64,000 nucleotides of DNA from Chrysoporthe austroafricana (lineage: Eukaryota; Ascomycota; Sordariomycetes; Diaporthales; Cryphonectriaceae): NCBI GenBank assembly GCA_001051155.2, contig JYIP02000002.1, positions 999,583-1,063,582 of the forward strand, in the 5' to 3' direction. The stretch's first letter is position 1. Each line of letters opens with the position of its first letter. Made by a program: the position numbers and the translations under genes. Shown here piece by piece: positions 21,802 to 33,537 of this stretch. The notes beneath the pieces were generated by a model. That model had not been told where the DNA came from and made no database searches. It saw only the letters and a program-made list of their open reading frames with translations.

Positions 21802-24108
21802 ATGTCGTCCATGGTCAAGAACCCCCGAAAGGCGGGTACCCCCAAGCCCAGCAAGCCCAACTTCAACCCAGCCCGTGCGATCCAAGACCGGGACTGGCGT
21901 CGCAAGCAGAAGGCCCAGCTCAATGCCAGCAGTGCCAGCAGGGCTTCTTCCCTCGCCGGCTCTCCCCCTCCTCCCTCGATCGCTGTCCCTGCTGCTGCGG
22001 CTGTCGGGCCTCGGTCTAGATGCATCAACCCCAAATGTACCACCCCTGACGTGGGTGAAGACGGAACATGCAAGTCTTGCGGTTATGAGGCTGCAGACCG
22101 AATGAACATCGTCAACGAGGTCCAGTTTGGCGAGGCCGCAAATGGACAGGCTTACGCACAGGGTGTCAACATTGGCTTTGGCGAAGCTGGCCACCGAATG
22201 GACATGCAAAATGGCCGCCGCCGTGTTGCTGGCGGTGGTGATGGCCCTAACAACATGGAGACCCTCAGGAACGGCCAACAGACCATCAACAACATCGTCC
22301 TCAAGTGTGAACTTCCTTCCAGAATAGCAGACGTGGCCATGGCACAGTTCAAGCACATGCAGTCCCGCGGCTTCCTTCGCGGCAGGACTACTGACAGAGG
22401 CGCGGGTGCTGCTGTGTATTGGGCTGTACGGAATTCTGGCAACACCAAGACTATGCTCATAGACATCGCCGATGCGATCAATTTCGACGTCTTCAGGCTC
22501 GGCAGGACCTTCAAGAAACTACTCGCACTGCTCTACAATGATCCCGCCAAAGAGTGTCCCTTTGAGCCGTTGTTCCCCGAGGACATCATCAAGGGCATGT
22601 GCAGTCGGCTCGGGTTCGATCTCGAGACTGACAAGGTACAGAAAGACGCTGTACGCATCGTCTCGAGGATGGACCGCGACTGGATCAATACAGGTCGTAA
22701 GCCCGCTGGTGTCTGCGGCTCCGCCGTGATGGTCGCCGCCAGGATGAACAACTTCCGGCGCACGCCCGAGGAGGTCTCATATGTTGCCAAGACTACCACG
22801 GCCACGCTCAGGCAGCGCCTGGATGAGTTCGCTCGCGTTGACTCAGCCAGGATGAGCATCGCCAACTTCAGGCAGAACGAGCTGATTGGGGAGACGCACG
22901 ACCCCCCCGCCTTCTACCGGCAGACGAAAGAGTATCGAGACGAGCTGCAGAAGAAGAAGGCGAATCGCAAGCGCAAGCGAGGTGCCATCGACGCAGAGAA
23001 TGACGAACAGTCTGATGGTGCCTCCAAGAGACAAAGAACCGAACAGCCCGCCGCTGATGGCTCCGTCCCCGCAAGCGGTAGTCCATCGACCCCTCAGCCT
23101 CAGACCGACTCGGACGGATTTGCGATCCCTGCTCTGCCCTCGGGACCCCGATCTCGAGGCAGGTCCACAAGCCCGCGGATCCAAGCTGTCACCGAGGACG
23201 ACCTCGGCGAGGCCGCTCCTGACGACGAACAGGACCAGGAAGACGCCCTTGCCTCGAAGTATGGTGACGTCCCGCTACCGGATTCTGATATGTTGGGCGA
23301 TGCCGCGGCCGCTGGAACGACGGGTGGTGTTCACCCAGGAGCAAAGTCTGTGCGAAAAGGCCGGCTGAATGGCAGTGCCATGAGGGGCTTCGACTTTGAA
23401 GAGACGTGGGAAGGTGAAGAGCTTGCGAAAGCCGCGCAGATTGCGAAGGACATCGTCAACGTGGACTCGGAGATGTGGAAAGCTGCGGAAGCGTGGTCCG
23501 GGAAGACGAAGCAGCAGCTCCTGGACATCAGCGCGTCCTTGCGACCCGTCAGGTACCAGGGAGATGGACTGATCGATGCCCCCGAGGTACTCGATGACGA
23601 GTTCGCCAACGATCCGGAAGTACTCAACTGCCTGCTGACCGAGGAGGAGTCCCAGATGAAGGAGCAGCTGTGGCTGAATGAGAACAAAGACTGGCTGCGC
23701 CAGCAGCAGGAGAAGGAGTACAGAGCGAAGACGGCACCGCCCAAGAAGCCCCGCAAGAATCATCGCAAGCCCCGCATTGGGGAGGGCCAGGCCACGCCCG
23801 CCAGCTCCGCGGGTGACGCCGCCGTTGCCACAATGAAGCGTCACCAGCTCTCGAAAAAATTCGATTACAATGCTCTTTGGGCGCTGCTCAATCGTCCCGA
23901 CGGCCCCGGCTCCGTGATCGGCAGCGAGATTGCCAGCCGACAGACCAGCCGTGTTGGTAGCGAGGTGGCCTCCTCGGACGATGACGAGGTCGGCGAGGAT
24001 ACCTACGGTGGCGATGATGATGACGGCGATGCGGAGGAGGACTACGAGGAGCAGTATAACAACGACGATGGCGGCGAGGAGTTCGGCGGTGATGATGATG
24101 ACTACTGA
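21802..24108 (+). CDS. BRF1: TFIIIB subunit BRF1
   Basis: Single exon of 768 residues, ATG in a CACCATGT context. Brf1 is the TFIIB-related factor that recruits RNA polymerase III to tRNA and 5S genes together with TBP and Bdp1. It has an N-terminal extension, a zinc ribbon (~residues 74-95, RCINPKC then CKSCG; the first pair is C-x4-C rather than the usual C-x2-C) and two cyclin-like repeats (~165-345), recognisable by TDRGAGAAVYWAVRN and GRKPAGVCGSAVMVAARMNN. The block LIGETHDPPAFYR follows, then a long charged C-terminal half with the TBP/Bdp1-binding homology region (~560-650) and an extremely acidic end (GGDDDDGDAEEDYEEQ). The N-terminal extension of ~70 residues before the ribbon is longer than in yeast. 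Confidence 0.92.
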   Translation: MSSMVKNPRKAGTPKPSKPNFNPARAIQDRDWRRKQKAQLNASSASRASSLAGSPPPPSIAVPAAAAVGPRSRCINPKCTTPDVGEDGTCKSCGYEAADRMNIVNEVQFGEAANGQAYAQGVNIGFGEAGHRMDMQNGRRRVAGGGDGPNNMETLRNGQQTINNIVLKCELPSRIADVAMAQFKHMQSRGFLRGRTTDRGAGAAVYWAVRNSGNTKTMLIDIADAINFDVFRLGRTFKKLLALLYNDPAKECPFEPLFPEDIIKGMCSRLGFDLETDKVQKDAVRIVSRMDRDWINTGRKPAGVCGSAVMVAARMNNFRRTPEEVSYVAKTTTATLRQRLDEFARVDSARMSIANFRQNELIGETHDPPAFYRQTKEYRDELQKKKANRKRKRGAIDAENDEQSDGASKRQRTEQPAADGSVPASGSPSTPQPQTDSDGFAIPALPSGPRSRGRSTSPRIQAVTEDDLGEAAPDDEQDQEDALASKYGDVPLPDSDMLGDAAAAGTTGGVHPGAKSVRKGRLNGSAMRGFDFEETWEGEELAKAAQIAKDIVNVDSEMWKAAEAWSGKTKQQLLDISASLRPVRYQGDGLIDAPEVLDDEFANDPEVLNCLLTEEESQMKEQLWLNENKDWLRQQQEKEYRAKTAPPKKPRKNHRKPRIGEGQATPASSAGDAAVATMKRHQLSKKFDYNALWALLNRPDGPGSVIGSEIASRQTSRVGSEVASSDDDEVGEDTYGGDDDDGDAEEDYEEQYNNDDGGEEFGGDDDDY

Positions 24109-25234
24109 GTGGATTCTGAGTGGGCTGTGGGTCAATTTTGGGAAGCACCCCGCCCTAGGGTGCTTGGGTGGCTTTTAAGACTCGGGAGCCTAAGACTGGG
24201 AGTTTGATAAATGGTTTCTGAGGAGTTTGTGGGTGAAGACGATACGGACCTTTGATATTGATGCGCTCACACAGATGCGCATACAGGCGATTTCTTCTAC
24301 ACGGGTGGCTAGACGTCTTTCGAGATACCCTTGCGTTTTCGATACTGGAAATCGCACGCTAGACAAGGTCCATAGATGGATCGCCGAAGCCTAGCGGTGA
24401 GAAAATGTTAAAAGTAACTGTCATAGACCTGTGTTTGCACCTTGACGTGCTGCGCGCCGAGCATGACTGCTCTCGCCTTGTGTTGGGCCTCGGTACCATA
24501 CCAGCTACTCCGTGGCCCTGAGGACATAGCACCCTCGCGCCATCACTCCTCATCGATCAGGTTCAGAACAACATCACCCCGGACGAGAAACGTCAGGGCA
24601 ACGCACGGCCACCAGCACCCTCCGCGACGGAACAAACGTGTCTGCAACCCAACCCCCCGGGGTGGAGTCTATACATAACTAGCTAGCTGAATGGCCGCAG
24701 CTTCCCACCACGCCTCGATGCGCCGGTTCAGCTCTACGATCTGACCCCACGGCATCCTTCGGGCCCCGTGGCCCCCTTACCCCGTGGGGAGAGACGGAGA
24801 GGGGGGTGCAGCAATTGGCCCGCAACGCTAAGGGACTGTGCCGTGGCTCTGATGCGCGTGGGTGGGTGCTTGGGATCGCGTGCGCACGGGGGTTGATGCC
24901 TTCTACGTACGTACTACTACCATAGTGCTAGGTAGAGATGTCAAGACAGCCAAGCCGCCCAAGTGGCGAGGCGGGTGGGGTTTGGAAGTCACAACGGGCT
25001 GACCATGGCAGATCACCTGCATTTGGGAGAGAGGTCCTATTACTGGGTATGAGATGCCAGGCGGCCGCTCCTCTCCAGCACTCAGTAATCCGCTGGCTGG
25101 TATGACTGGGGAAGTAGGGAGGCTGTGCTATATGTAATGAGTGCCATCGCCTACAGCTGCCAAATCCGGAAGGTTTCGAGAAGGATACCCCTTGACCCCT
25201 TGATCTCTCGACTTATGACATATACAGGCACCAG

Positions 25235-25251
25235 GATGCATGCATGCATGC
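25235..25251. repeat. ATGC palindromic microsatellite
   Basis: Four consecutive ATGC/TGCA units, self-complementary. Confidence 0.85.
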
Positions 25252-27115
25252 AGGGACGGCGAAAGGGAGCGGCCAGCAGATGATTGGGCTTTCTCGTCGA
25301 GTCGGCTGCTTAGCAGATGATGACCGATCCGTGGCTAGCCGAGAGGATGGACGATGTGTACTTACATAGCAGAAGGAGTTGTGAGCTCCTCTCATGATAC
25401 ATGAGGTTCTAACTAAGTATAGAGTGCCACCAGGGACCCAGATGTCGCTGGATTACAATTCTGGATTACGCACCGCAGACCAAGACGAGAGCCTGCTGGC
25501 TGGGACTGGTCTGGCTTATCTGCACAACACGCCAGAAAGTTTCGAAATTTGACCGAGAAAAAAACGACGTGAGAGGAGACTCGGACTTCCAATCTCGGGT
25601 GAGCTCGGGGTGTCGCCGTCTGGTCTGGTGATCCTGGCGAGAGGCCTGAGGGCGAAGCCTACGTACCACACTGAGTAGTACTACTGGGTACGGTAGTGCC
25701 TACTCGCCGGTCCTCCATCACGGCACAGCACGGCGCTGTACCTGCTCAGTATACCGTAGTAAGGTTCAAGGTGTGGCGGCGGGCGGGTCGGGCGGGTCGG
25801 TACTTTGCGGGACAAGACTCGATCGACAGGGACTCGAGGGCCTGGAGTGGAACCCATTACGGGAAATAAACCATGGTCGTGGGCATTGCCGTGCTTCCCG
25901 TGTGTCAAGGAATGACTCGGCACCTCGCCGCAGAGCCGCGAGCTTGGCCCAACGTCCGCTGCCGACCCATGTTCGGATGGGCAAATTCTTTCATAACGAA
26001 TTGCCCCCCTCCCCACCGCATTACGCGCTGGGAACCACCCAGCCCCAGAGAAACGACCTGAGGGTACCTGCTCGGGTATTCCCTCTCTCCCTCTCTCCCA
26101 CACTCTCTCGCCAGCCTGGCTGGCGACTTCGCGGCTGGGAACCCTCGGCGCACAGGACATCCTGCAACACTCCCTCCGTCCCTCCGTCCACCTTCCCCAG
26201 CCCGCACGGCCTCCGAATAAATATGACAAGATCTTGGATCTAAATCTTTCTGGCCTTATCTTGGGCCACGCTTCCCCACGCGGGGCGTCCCAGGGGTCCT
26301 GGCTGCAGGTCGCGTGCCCTGCGTCCGACCCTCCCTCCGCCGGCCGAGGTCGCCAGCGAGGATCTTGACCGAGTCCGCCACAGGGTCGCGCCCTCAGCCT
26401 CGCCCTCGAGGCGCCAGCGCCCCCCCCCCCTGCTGTGGCCCTCTCCGCTCTTCGATGATCGGCCGCTCGCCTTCTGCGTCATGGCTGGCGCGCTGGCTGG
26501 CCCGCCTGGGCCGTCGCTCGGCGCGCTGCACCCCAGCTGCTCACGCCAGTCGGTCCGGGTCTCCCCATCCAGGACCCAGAACGGCCGGCCACCGCGTCCG
26601 AGGTTCTGACTATCACCTGCGTCTGATTTGCTAGCCTCGGCGGAGGGGCACGTCCCCGGGAGATAAGGAAGCGAAGGATGGGCTGACGAGTCTACTGCCA
26701 TGCGCTCGGCCCATGCTACTTAGTACGAGCTATCTTGCCTTGCCATGCCCCTCCTCCTCGTGTAGTATTTAACTTTGACTAGCCTCCCTCCGTACTTGGT
26801 GTTTCCCGGCGGTGGTTTTTCCTCTTCCTCTTCGCAACTCTTGTCGACGCGACCCGGTGCAAGGCGGTCTCAACCTTCTCCCTCCCCCCCCTCCCCCCCA
26901 CTGCCACCATATAGGCAACGCGCCCGCAGTCCGCCATCACGGGCTAGGGACGTCACCACAGGTTCTGTCTAGCGCGAGCTTGTCTTTCCTAGCGGAAGCG
27001 CTACCGACAAGTAGTCTCGACCTGGTCCTAATTTTTTTTCTCTCCCTCTCGCTCACCGGGAGAAGAGTCGCGTGTTCTCTTCCCGTCCGCGCAGAAGAAA
27101 AAGAGGGCAGAGGGG

Positions 27116-27134
27116 AAAAAAAAAAAAAAAAAAG
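27116..27134 (+). repeat. 19-nt A homopolymer in the transporter leader
   Basis: Uninterrupted run of A about 150 bp before the transporter ATG. Confidence 0.9.
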
Positions 27135-27282
27135 ACCCACGCGAAATCTCGACGAGAGTCAAAATCTGCGGGATCCGCCACCAACACGCCCAAGCCATCC
27201 TCACGACAGTACTCTATTACTCTCCATCTCGTCGACGACACCCCGACGACAGCCTCCAGGATCTGTGCGTGTGTGTGTGAAG

Positions 27283-28795
27283 ATGGGCGACCTCATCACT
27301 AACACGGCCGCCCCCGGGAGCCTCAACGACGCCAAGGTCGAGAAGACGGTCAGCCCGGCCAACTCGCAGCCCTCGTCGGGCCTCTTCGGCCAGGACCAGA
27401 TGGTCGGCGAGGTGACGGAATGGACCGACCTCGAGAAGCGCAAGGCCGCCGAGGGCCACCACAAGTTCCACCGCCTCGGCTGGAAGCGCCTGACCATCGT
27501 CCTCATCGTTGAGGCCATCGCGCTCGGCTCCCTCTCGGTGCCGTCCGCGTTCGCCAACCTGGGCATGATCGCAGGCGTCATCGTCTGCGTCGGCCTCGGC
27601 ATGATCGCCATCTACAGCTCCCACGTCGTCGGCCAGGTCAAGCTGCGCTACCCCCACATCTCGCACTACGCCGACGCCGGGCAGATGCTCATGGGCCGCT
27701 TCGGCTACGAGCTCGTCGGCGCCATGTTCGCTACCCAGCTGACCTTCCTCGTTGGTTCCCACACCCTGACTGGCGCCATCGCCTTTGGCACCATCACCGA
27801 CAACGGCAATGGTCTGTGCTCCATCGTCTTCGCCGTCGTCTCCGCCATCATCCTGCTGCTGCTCGCCATCCCTCCGTCTTTCGCTGAGGTCGCCATCCTG
27901 GGCTACATCGACTTCGCCAGCATCATGCTCGCCATCGGCATCACCATCATCGGCACCGGCATCGAGTCCGCCCAGGGCACTATCGCGCAATCGGACTGGT
28001 CCGCCTGGCCCAAGCCCGGCCTAACCTTCGTTGAGGCCTTCGTCTCGCTCGGCAACATCGTTTTCGCCTACTCCTTCGCCGTCTGCCAGTTTTCCTTCAT
28101 GGACGAGATGCACACCCCCAGGGACTACGTCAAGTCCATCTGGACCCTCGGCATCATCGAGATCATCATCTACACCCTGACCGGCGCCCTCATCTACGCC
28201 TTCGTCGGCCAGAGCGTCGAGTCGCCCGCTCTCCTCTCCGCCGGGCCCGTCCTCAGCCGGGTGGCCTTCGGCATCGCCTTGCCCGTCATTTTTATCTCGG
28301 GCTCCATCAACACCACCGTCGTCGGCCGCTACATCCACGGCCGCTACTACAAGGATAGCGTCGTCCGCTTCATCAACACCAGGAAGGGCTGGATCACCTG
28401 GCTGACCCTCATTACCGTCATCACTATCGTCGCCTGGGTCATCGCCGAGGCCATCCCCTTCTTCTCCGACCTGCTCTCCATCTGCTCGTGCCTGTTCATC
28501 TCGGGCTTCACCTTCTACTTCCCCGCCTGGATGTGGTTCAAGCTCATCAAGGAGGGCAAGTGGTACGAGAGGAAGAACCTGGCTCTGGCCCTGCTCAACG
28601 CGCTCGTGTTCGCCATCGGCATCATCGTGCTCGTCTGCGGGACCTACGCCAGCATCGCGGATATTGTAGGTTCCCCTCAAGAAATCGCGCCCTCGTGGCC
28701 TCTGCTGTTTCAAGCTCGCTAACAATCGCCCTCCACAGATCAACCAGTATCACGCTGGGACCGTCCGCGCCGCCTTCACTTGCAGCCCGCTATAG
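27283..28795 (+). CDS. AAAP-family amino-acid transporter (MTR-like)
   Basis: Exons 27283-28665 and 28739-28795 join over a 73-nt intron to give 479 residues; the last exon supplies only the end of the final segment and tail (INQYHAGTVRAAFTC). The protein has a soluble N-terminus (~80 residues), then about ten or eleven hydrophobic spans. Family marks are LGSLSVPSAFANLGMIAGV in the first span, ISHYADAGQMLMGRFG, and FAYSFAVCQFSFMDEMHTP, as in fungal neutral/aromatic amino-acid permeases such as Neurospora MTR. Predicted role: proton-coupled import at the plasma membrane. The gene is extremely GC-rich at third codon positions, which also creates long antisense frames. Confidence 0.88.
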
Positions 28796-29699
28796 TAGCG
28801 CAGAGGAGGCACCTGGGCGGGCACGCCCTGCCGGCGAGAGACCCGCTGAAGCGCCGCGACCTTCGGCCCGACGGGGTCCTGGAGGAGAGCGGGTGTTTGC
28901 GTCGGGCTCCGCATGTATTCTACGATTTAAATGAATAAATGAGTATATCCAACACCATGTGATGTCTGCCCCCGGTGACCAAATGCACTTTACCGTGATG
29001 ATTTTGGCGGGATCCGCGCCGGAGCGATCTTCTCAGCTGGCTTCGTAAGATTACCAGTATCTGGGCATCTGTTGATGACCATGGATACCAAGGATAGAAC
29101 ATGGCTCTCTGAGTAATCATGACAGCAATGCGCAGATCTCTAATGGACAAAACTTGCCACATCGAGCAGACAAATAGAGAAGAGGCGCGAGCCGTGTTAG
29201 CTGAATTCATCGTCTGAGCCCGCGACACGAAAACATCTAGGATGATGAAGCTTAAAATATGCGTGTGTAAGTGTCTCAGAACCCCTCGTAGCTGAGGAGG
29301 TAAAGTTGCGCGTTCAAAAACGAATTTACTGTTGCAACAGTATTATTTGACCTACCTAGGTACCCCGAGATTGGTCATCCTGCGTTGGACGACACCAATG
29401 CCTGGGCTGTAACCTCGACCCCTGAAACAGGCATGGTGTTCACCCTCGTTTGCTACTCAGCGCACCAGATGGGACCGAAAGAAGAAAAAAACCACGCATT
29501 GCTGGCCCTGGCAGGTCACAGCTGAGGGTAATTCACAGGCACTGTCCGTGACTAGAGAGACAAAAATTATCTCTACGTTTTAAGGAAGCAGCGTTCGAGC
29601 CCGAAGGCCCAGCGCTCTACGCCTGCTGGGTTTTGAACACGTCGATTCTTCTTATCTAACATGTGCTTAACGGGGTCATCTCTGCACAGATCAAGCAAA
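28796..29699. other. Intergenic spacer
   Basis: No protein gene was recognised. Two short stretches (29282-29325 plus and 29583-29640 minus) echo tRNA internal promoter boxes but lack an anticodon arm. A 12-bp perfect palindrome (CTGTTGCAACAG) lies near 29.33 kb. Confidence 0.5.
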
Positions 29700-30233
29700 A
29701 TGAGTCACATACCTCAGTTCGCGGTCGGTTCCGGTCCACGGATAGGATATCCCGAGCGCCACAGGGAGGATTACCTGGGTAACTACAAGCTCGCAAAGCC
29801 CGCGTACTGGAGTAAGTACAAGCAGCTCCCACACACATGAGAATCCGGAGACCCCTGGACCGCGGCTCCCAAGCTCACGTGGCCAAGCTCGCTGCTCGTC
29901 CGTGATCTGGCAGTCAGGTTTGCTAACGCAGGACCAGACAACAAGACGGTGATGAGCTGGATCCAGGAGCTTCCGCTCGTCGATCCGGCCTTGGTCACCA
30001 GCGGGGCGGATGCTTGGCCCGGCACAGAGATCCAGGACAACACGCAGACCTACACAATCATTCCATCGGTACAGCCGATACCCGAAGACGAAGAACCACA
30101 GGACATGACGCCCCTAGGCCAGCTTTTGCGCGCGGAGCTGGCTGCTGCGCGACGGGGGGAGCCATCGAAGCAAGGGTTCGGGCGGGTCGTGCAGACACAG
30201 GCGGACGGGACCAAGGTAGCTGCAACATGGTAA
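29700..30233 (+). CDS. Small uncharacterised protein (137 residues)
   Basis: Exons 29700-29811 and 29932-30233 join over a 120-nt intron with a perfect GTAAGT donor, GCTAAC branch and CAG acceptor. The ATG context is CAAAATGA, the fungal optimum. These independent signals support a real gene although I recognise no family. The N-terminus (SGPRIGYPERHREDYLGN) is basic and polar, the middle acidic and Pro-rich (PIPEDEEPQDMTPLGQLL), and the end contains a short amphipathic helix (LRAELAAARRGE). There is no signal peptide or membrane span, so a cytosolic or nuclear location is inferred. The C-terminus might be changed by a further intron, since a GTAGCT lies just before the stop. Confidence 0.55.
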
Positions 30234-33005
30234 TGCAATCTCCCCTGCCCCCAAGACGGCACAAGCTGATGTTGCGTCGCACTTCGCAGAACTTTCGCGG
30301 TGGCACGGAGAGCCGAGTCTCGACCTTGGCCTATCCCAGAAAAGACGCTCTTAGCTAGAGGGCAAGCAATGAGTCGTATGACGTGGACCTACCCGACTAA
30401 ACGACCTGAGTCCTATTTGAACGGTAACATGACTCTCGAATACAGGTTTTACCGTAGCTTCAGCCACCCCAGGCTTTACAGGAGTTGGTCGGACAGTATG
30501 GCAGCCGTGGCGGGGTGGGGCAGAACCGGCAACGCAAAATACTGCTTGGGCGATCACAGCTTTGATATTCAGAACACATCATTCTCTAGATCATTTCCCC
30601 ACTCTGGAAGGGTTGAAGATGAGGAGTTTTACGAAGCATGGCTAGTCTTTTTGGAATTGTGAAATGGAGGTAGCTCTCCACCGCCGCGCGTGGGAATGCC
30701 AGCCTCCATGAAGCGTTGGCCCGTCTTTGGGACCAACCTTGTTAGCAACTAATAATTGTTGTTATAGAGCGCAAATACAATATCAATTGAGGAGCATATT
30801 AGAGAGCTGACCCCCACCGACATTGATAAGTTCGATGTGACCGTGATACGGATCTCTTTGACCGCTGGCCTGGGCCATCCTCTGGGAACAGTAGAAAGGC
30901 ACTGCAATCTTGTTGGGTCGATCCCCTCATGATAATTTATCGACTGATTGTAGTCGCATTAAAATGAGGATTACCATGGCAATTGTAGCATCAATACTAG
31001 TCGCAGCCAAGAAGCACGAAGCTTCCTGTCGGTGTGATAGTACGCACTTGAAGTTTTCTAGTTTAACCAGTTGCGAGAAGCTGTACTCTGTGACCCTAAG
31101 CAGCCAGTCGAGGCTCTTGATAATAAGACACGCAGATCCTTCCACAGTCTATTCACAGCGTACGAAACATGTTGCTGGGCCGTCATTAATCCATATGCAC
31201 TTATTCAGATCGCCCAATGTGAATCATAGAAGGATCTCAAGCATGTGGCAAATCAAGCGCACACACCACCATATCCACCAATCTGGCCCGAACATGCCTC
31301 AATCTCAAATCCTAATTGGCTGTATAGATGTCAGAGCCCTCAAAGGATACATTCAGAAGAGCTAATGCTATGAATACTAAGCGGCCTCTCATGTGCGCTA
31401 TCTTCTAAAAATTGCGGATTCGACTTCAAATATACGATCATTACTATGCATACGACTCAAAATAGACATCTAGAAGATCTCCGGAAACATCTATATTGCT
31501 CGAACTTGGTCTCAAGCTTGAGGCGGGCGTGGTTGTGTGTTGGTTAGAGCTACATCTCCCAAAGCCGTCCCACTCCAGGAGATGCCATCGCCTTGTTTGG
31601 CCCCAGACGTATCACACTATCGACGTCTATAGAGGTCTTACACATCTCCTATGCTGTGGAGGAATACCGAGGGAGTCTACATGACTGTGTCTCTGACAGA
31701 AGGAAATTTAGTGCTTTAGGAAGAGGACAGGGGGCGCACTCTCGTGGAAACATGTCCCTGGATAATCAGTTCTTGACAACCAAAGCCTCAGATGGTGCTG
31801 AAGACACGGATGATGGCAACCCCGAATGCCCCGAAAAATAGAAGGCGTCAGAGGATCAAACTAGGTCATATGGCTATGGTGACTTCTCTTTACTCCTCTT
31901 TTTGAGACTATGTCAACAGCGATGACCTCCCCCTCGATCCGCGAGCAGCAGTTCTGTTCAAGCGAAAGAGAAAAACTGAAAAGAGACAGGACCATAGAGA
32001 GCCTACCAAAGAGAAGTATCGCACCAGCAAATGCTGAATAGATTCTCGACGAGGAAAGCGAAAGAAAATGATCGCCCCCCAGGAAGACGCAAGCCAGCCG
32101 CCAAGAGAAAGTTGGTAAAAGGCCGGGGGATGAAGGCTACGGATTGTCTGGTGTAGTAGCATCAGAAGAAGGACTGCTTTTAGCGACATGCATACTCGAG
32201 AAGATCCAGTCGCCCGAACCTCTCTATAGAAGGTGTTAACTTGTTGGCCTTCAGCATCTTCGACCATACTTAGTATCTCTCCGCCAGAGGGAGCATCCAC
32301 CACGGCCTTGGCACAACAACGCCGTCAAAATAAGCTTATCAAAGCCCCTTGGCAGATTCCCCCTTTTGGCCAGTGGCCCAGACATGATTGGATTGTCTCG
32401 CGGGGCCCACTTCATGCACCATCGACGGGGCCCCGCCCACGCCCCAATCACTGGCTGGACACCGCATCCCCCGCCTGCGGTTCGTGACGCCGACCGCGGC
32501 TCGGTGGACATTTGCGGAAAGGGGGGCTACGGGCGTTTACTTGGCAAGGCTTGTATAGATGAAGAAGGTGGCATTTTATCCGCGGCGGAACGTACTCAGT
32601 ATTGACTCGGCCCAGATAGCTCGAGTAGCTTGGCAGCGTCTCGCCGGCCACAGAAATGTTCACGTGTATCCACCCGGGGCGCGCTGTTCATCGATGGCCC
32701 TTTCATCTCGGCCGCGGCTGCGGCTGCTGTGGGAGCCACTTGTGACCTGTTACCTCCGTGTAGCGTAGCGACAAGCTTAAATGTTACTGCCGTAGTGGAG
32801 ACACGTGCATCGGGCACCTGCGGTTAAGGGAAGCATCGCGAGTCTGATAAGAAGCATAAATATGTGAGGTGCTTCCGGTCTCTCAAGTTGTGTGCTCTTT
32901 ATTTCTCCCTGATCATCGTGCCCACTTCCGTCAGAAAGCCAACAGGAACGAGCCAGATCGGAGCATACCGCAGTCTAATAGACGAGGCCTTCACGTCACA
33001 TCAGC
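30234..33005. other. Intergenic spacer
   Basis: 2.8 kb between the small unknown gene and the RNase gene. Reading frames up to 151 codons occur but show no family motifs or splice support. The last 700 bp are GC-rich and form the RNase promoter region. Confidence 0.45.
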
Positions 33006-33537
33006 ATGGTCAGTATTGTTCGTTCGAGTGAGACGATCTCCTTGACCAAGCGACATGTTAACAATCTACTGTAGTTCAAGACTCTTCTTCTCGCCGCGGT
33101 CGGCGCTGCTGCCGTATCTATTCCTATTGTGAATGTCGGGTCAGCCGAGGTCGAGCGGAGAGCCTCCTGCGTGTACACATGCGGATCAGTGTGCTACTGG
33201 CAGGAGGACATCGATGCGGCCTTGGCGCAGGGATACTCAGACTACAAGAGTGGGAGCTCGCCGGGTACGTAGAGTTCATAATATTTCTCTGAAGCGGAAC
33301 GAATTATTGACAATGGTAATAGGAGGCTATCCTCATGAGTATGAGGATTACGAAGGCTTCACCTTTCCCACCTCCGGGCCTTGGTACGAGTTCCCCATCC
33401 TGTCGACCTACAAGGTCTACACGGGTGGCTCTCCTGGGGCAGACCGCGTGGTATTCGATAGCAGCGGTACCTTCGACAGTTTGATCACTCACACCGGTGC
33501 CTCGGGTAACGACTTCGTAGCATGCACGAAGGCATAG
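33006..33537 (+). CDS. Secreted guanyl-specific ribonuclease, RNase T1/N1 family
   Basis: Three exons: 33006-33008 (only the ATG), 33075-33264 and 33323-33537, giving 135 residues. RNase T1-type enzymes cut single-stranded RNA after guanosine and help the fungus scavenge phosphate and nitrogen. A signal peptide ([14 protein letters not shown]) and short propeptide end at a dibasic Kex2-like site (EVERR). The mature part is ~105 residues, like RNase T1 (104). All catalytic positions are visible: Tyr and His in [11 protein letters not shown], Glu in WYEFPIL, Arg in GADRVVF and His in HTGASGNDF. The compact length and absence of long inserted loops argue for an ordinary nuclease rather than a ribotoxin. 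Donor GTCAGT directly follows the ATG. Confidence 0.92.

Larger units (their letters stand above)
24109..27282. other. Long GC-rich upstream region of the transporter gene
   Basis: 3.2 kb without a recognised gene. From about 25.7 kb the strand becomes pyrimidine-rich with C/CT runs. It ends in a probable long 5' leader containing a 19-A run and several small upstream ATGs. A (TGCA)n run lies at 25235-25251. Nothing here supports a protein gene; long frames on both strands reflect high GC. Confidence 0.5.

Noticed and set aside
21724..24148. Several minus-strand frames opposite BRF1
   Set aside because: Antisense shadows of an intact, conserved coding sequence.
27217..28743. Long minus-strand frames (257 and 240 codons) opposite the transporter
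   Set aside because: Same GC3 effect; the translations are runs of Asp/Gly/Val/Glu unlike a real protein.
30910..31365. 151-codon frame in the 30-33 kb spacer
   Set aside because: No family motif, no good start context and no conserved features visible; likely chance.
33006..33537. Ribotoxin (sarcin-type) identity for the RNase
   Set aside because: The mature protein is only ~105 residues and lacks the long inserted loops of ribotoxins; it fits ordinary RNase T1/N1.
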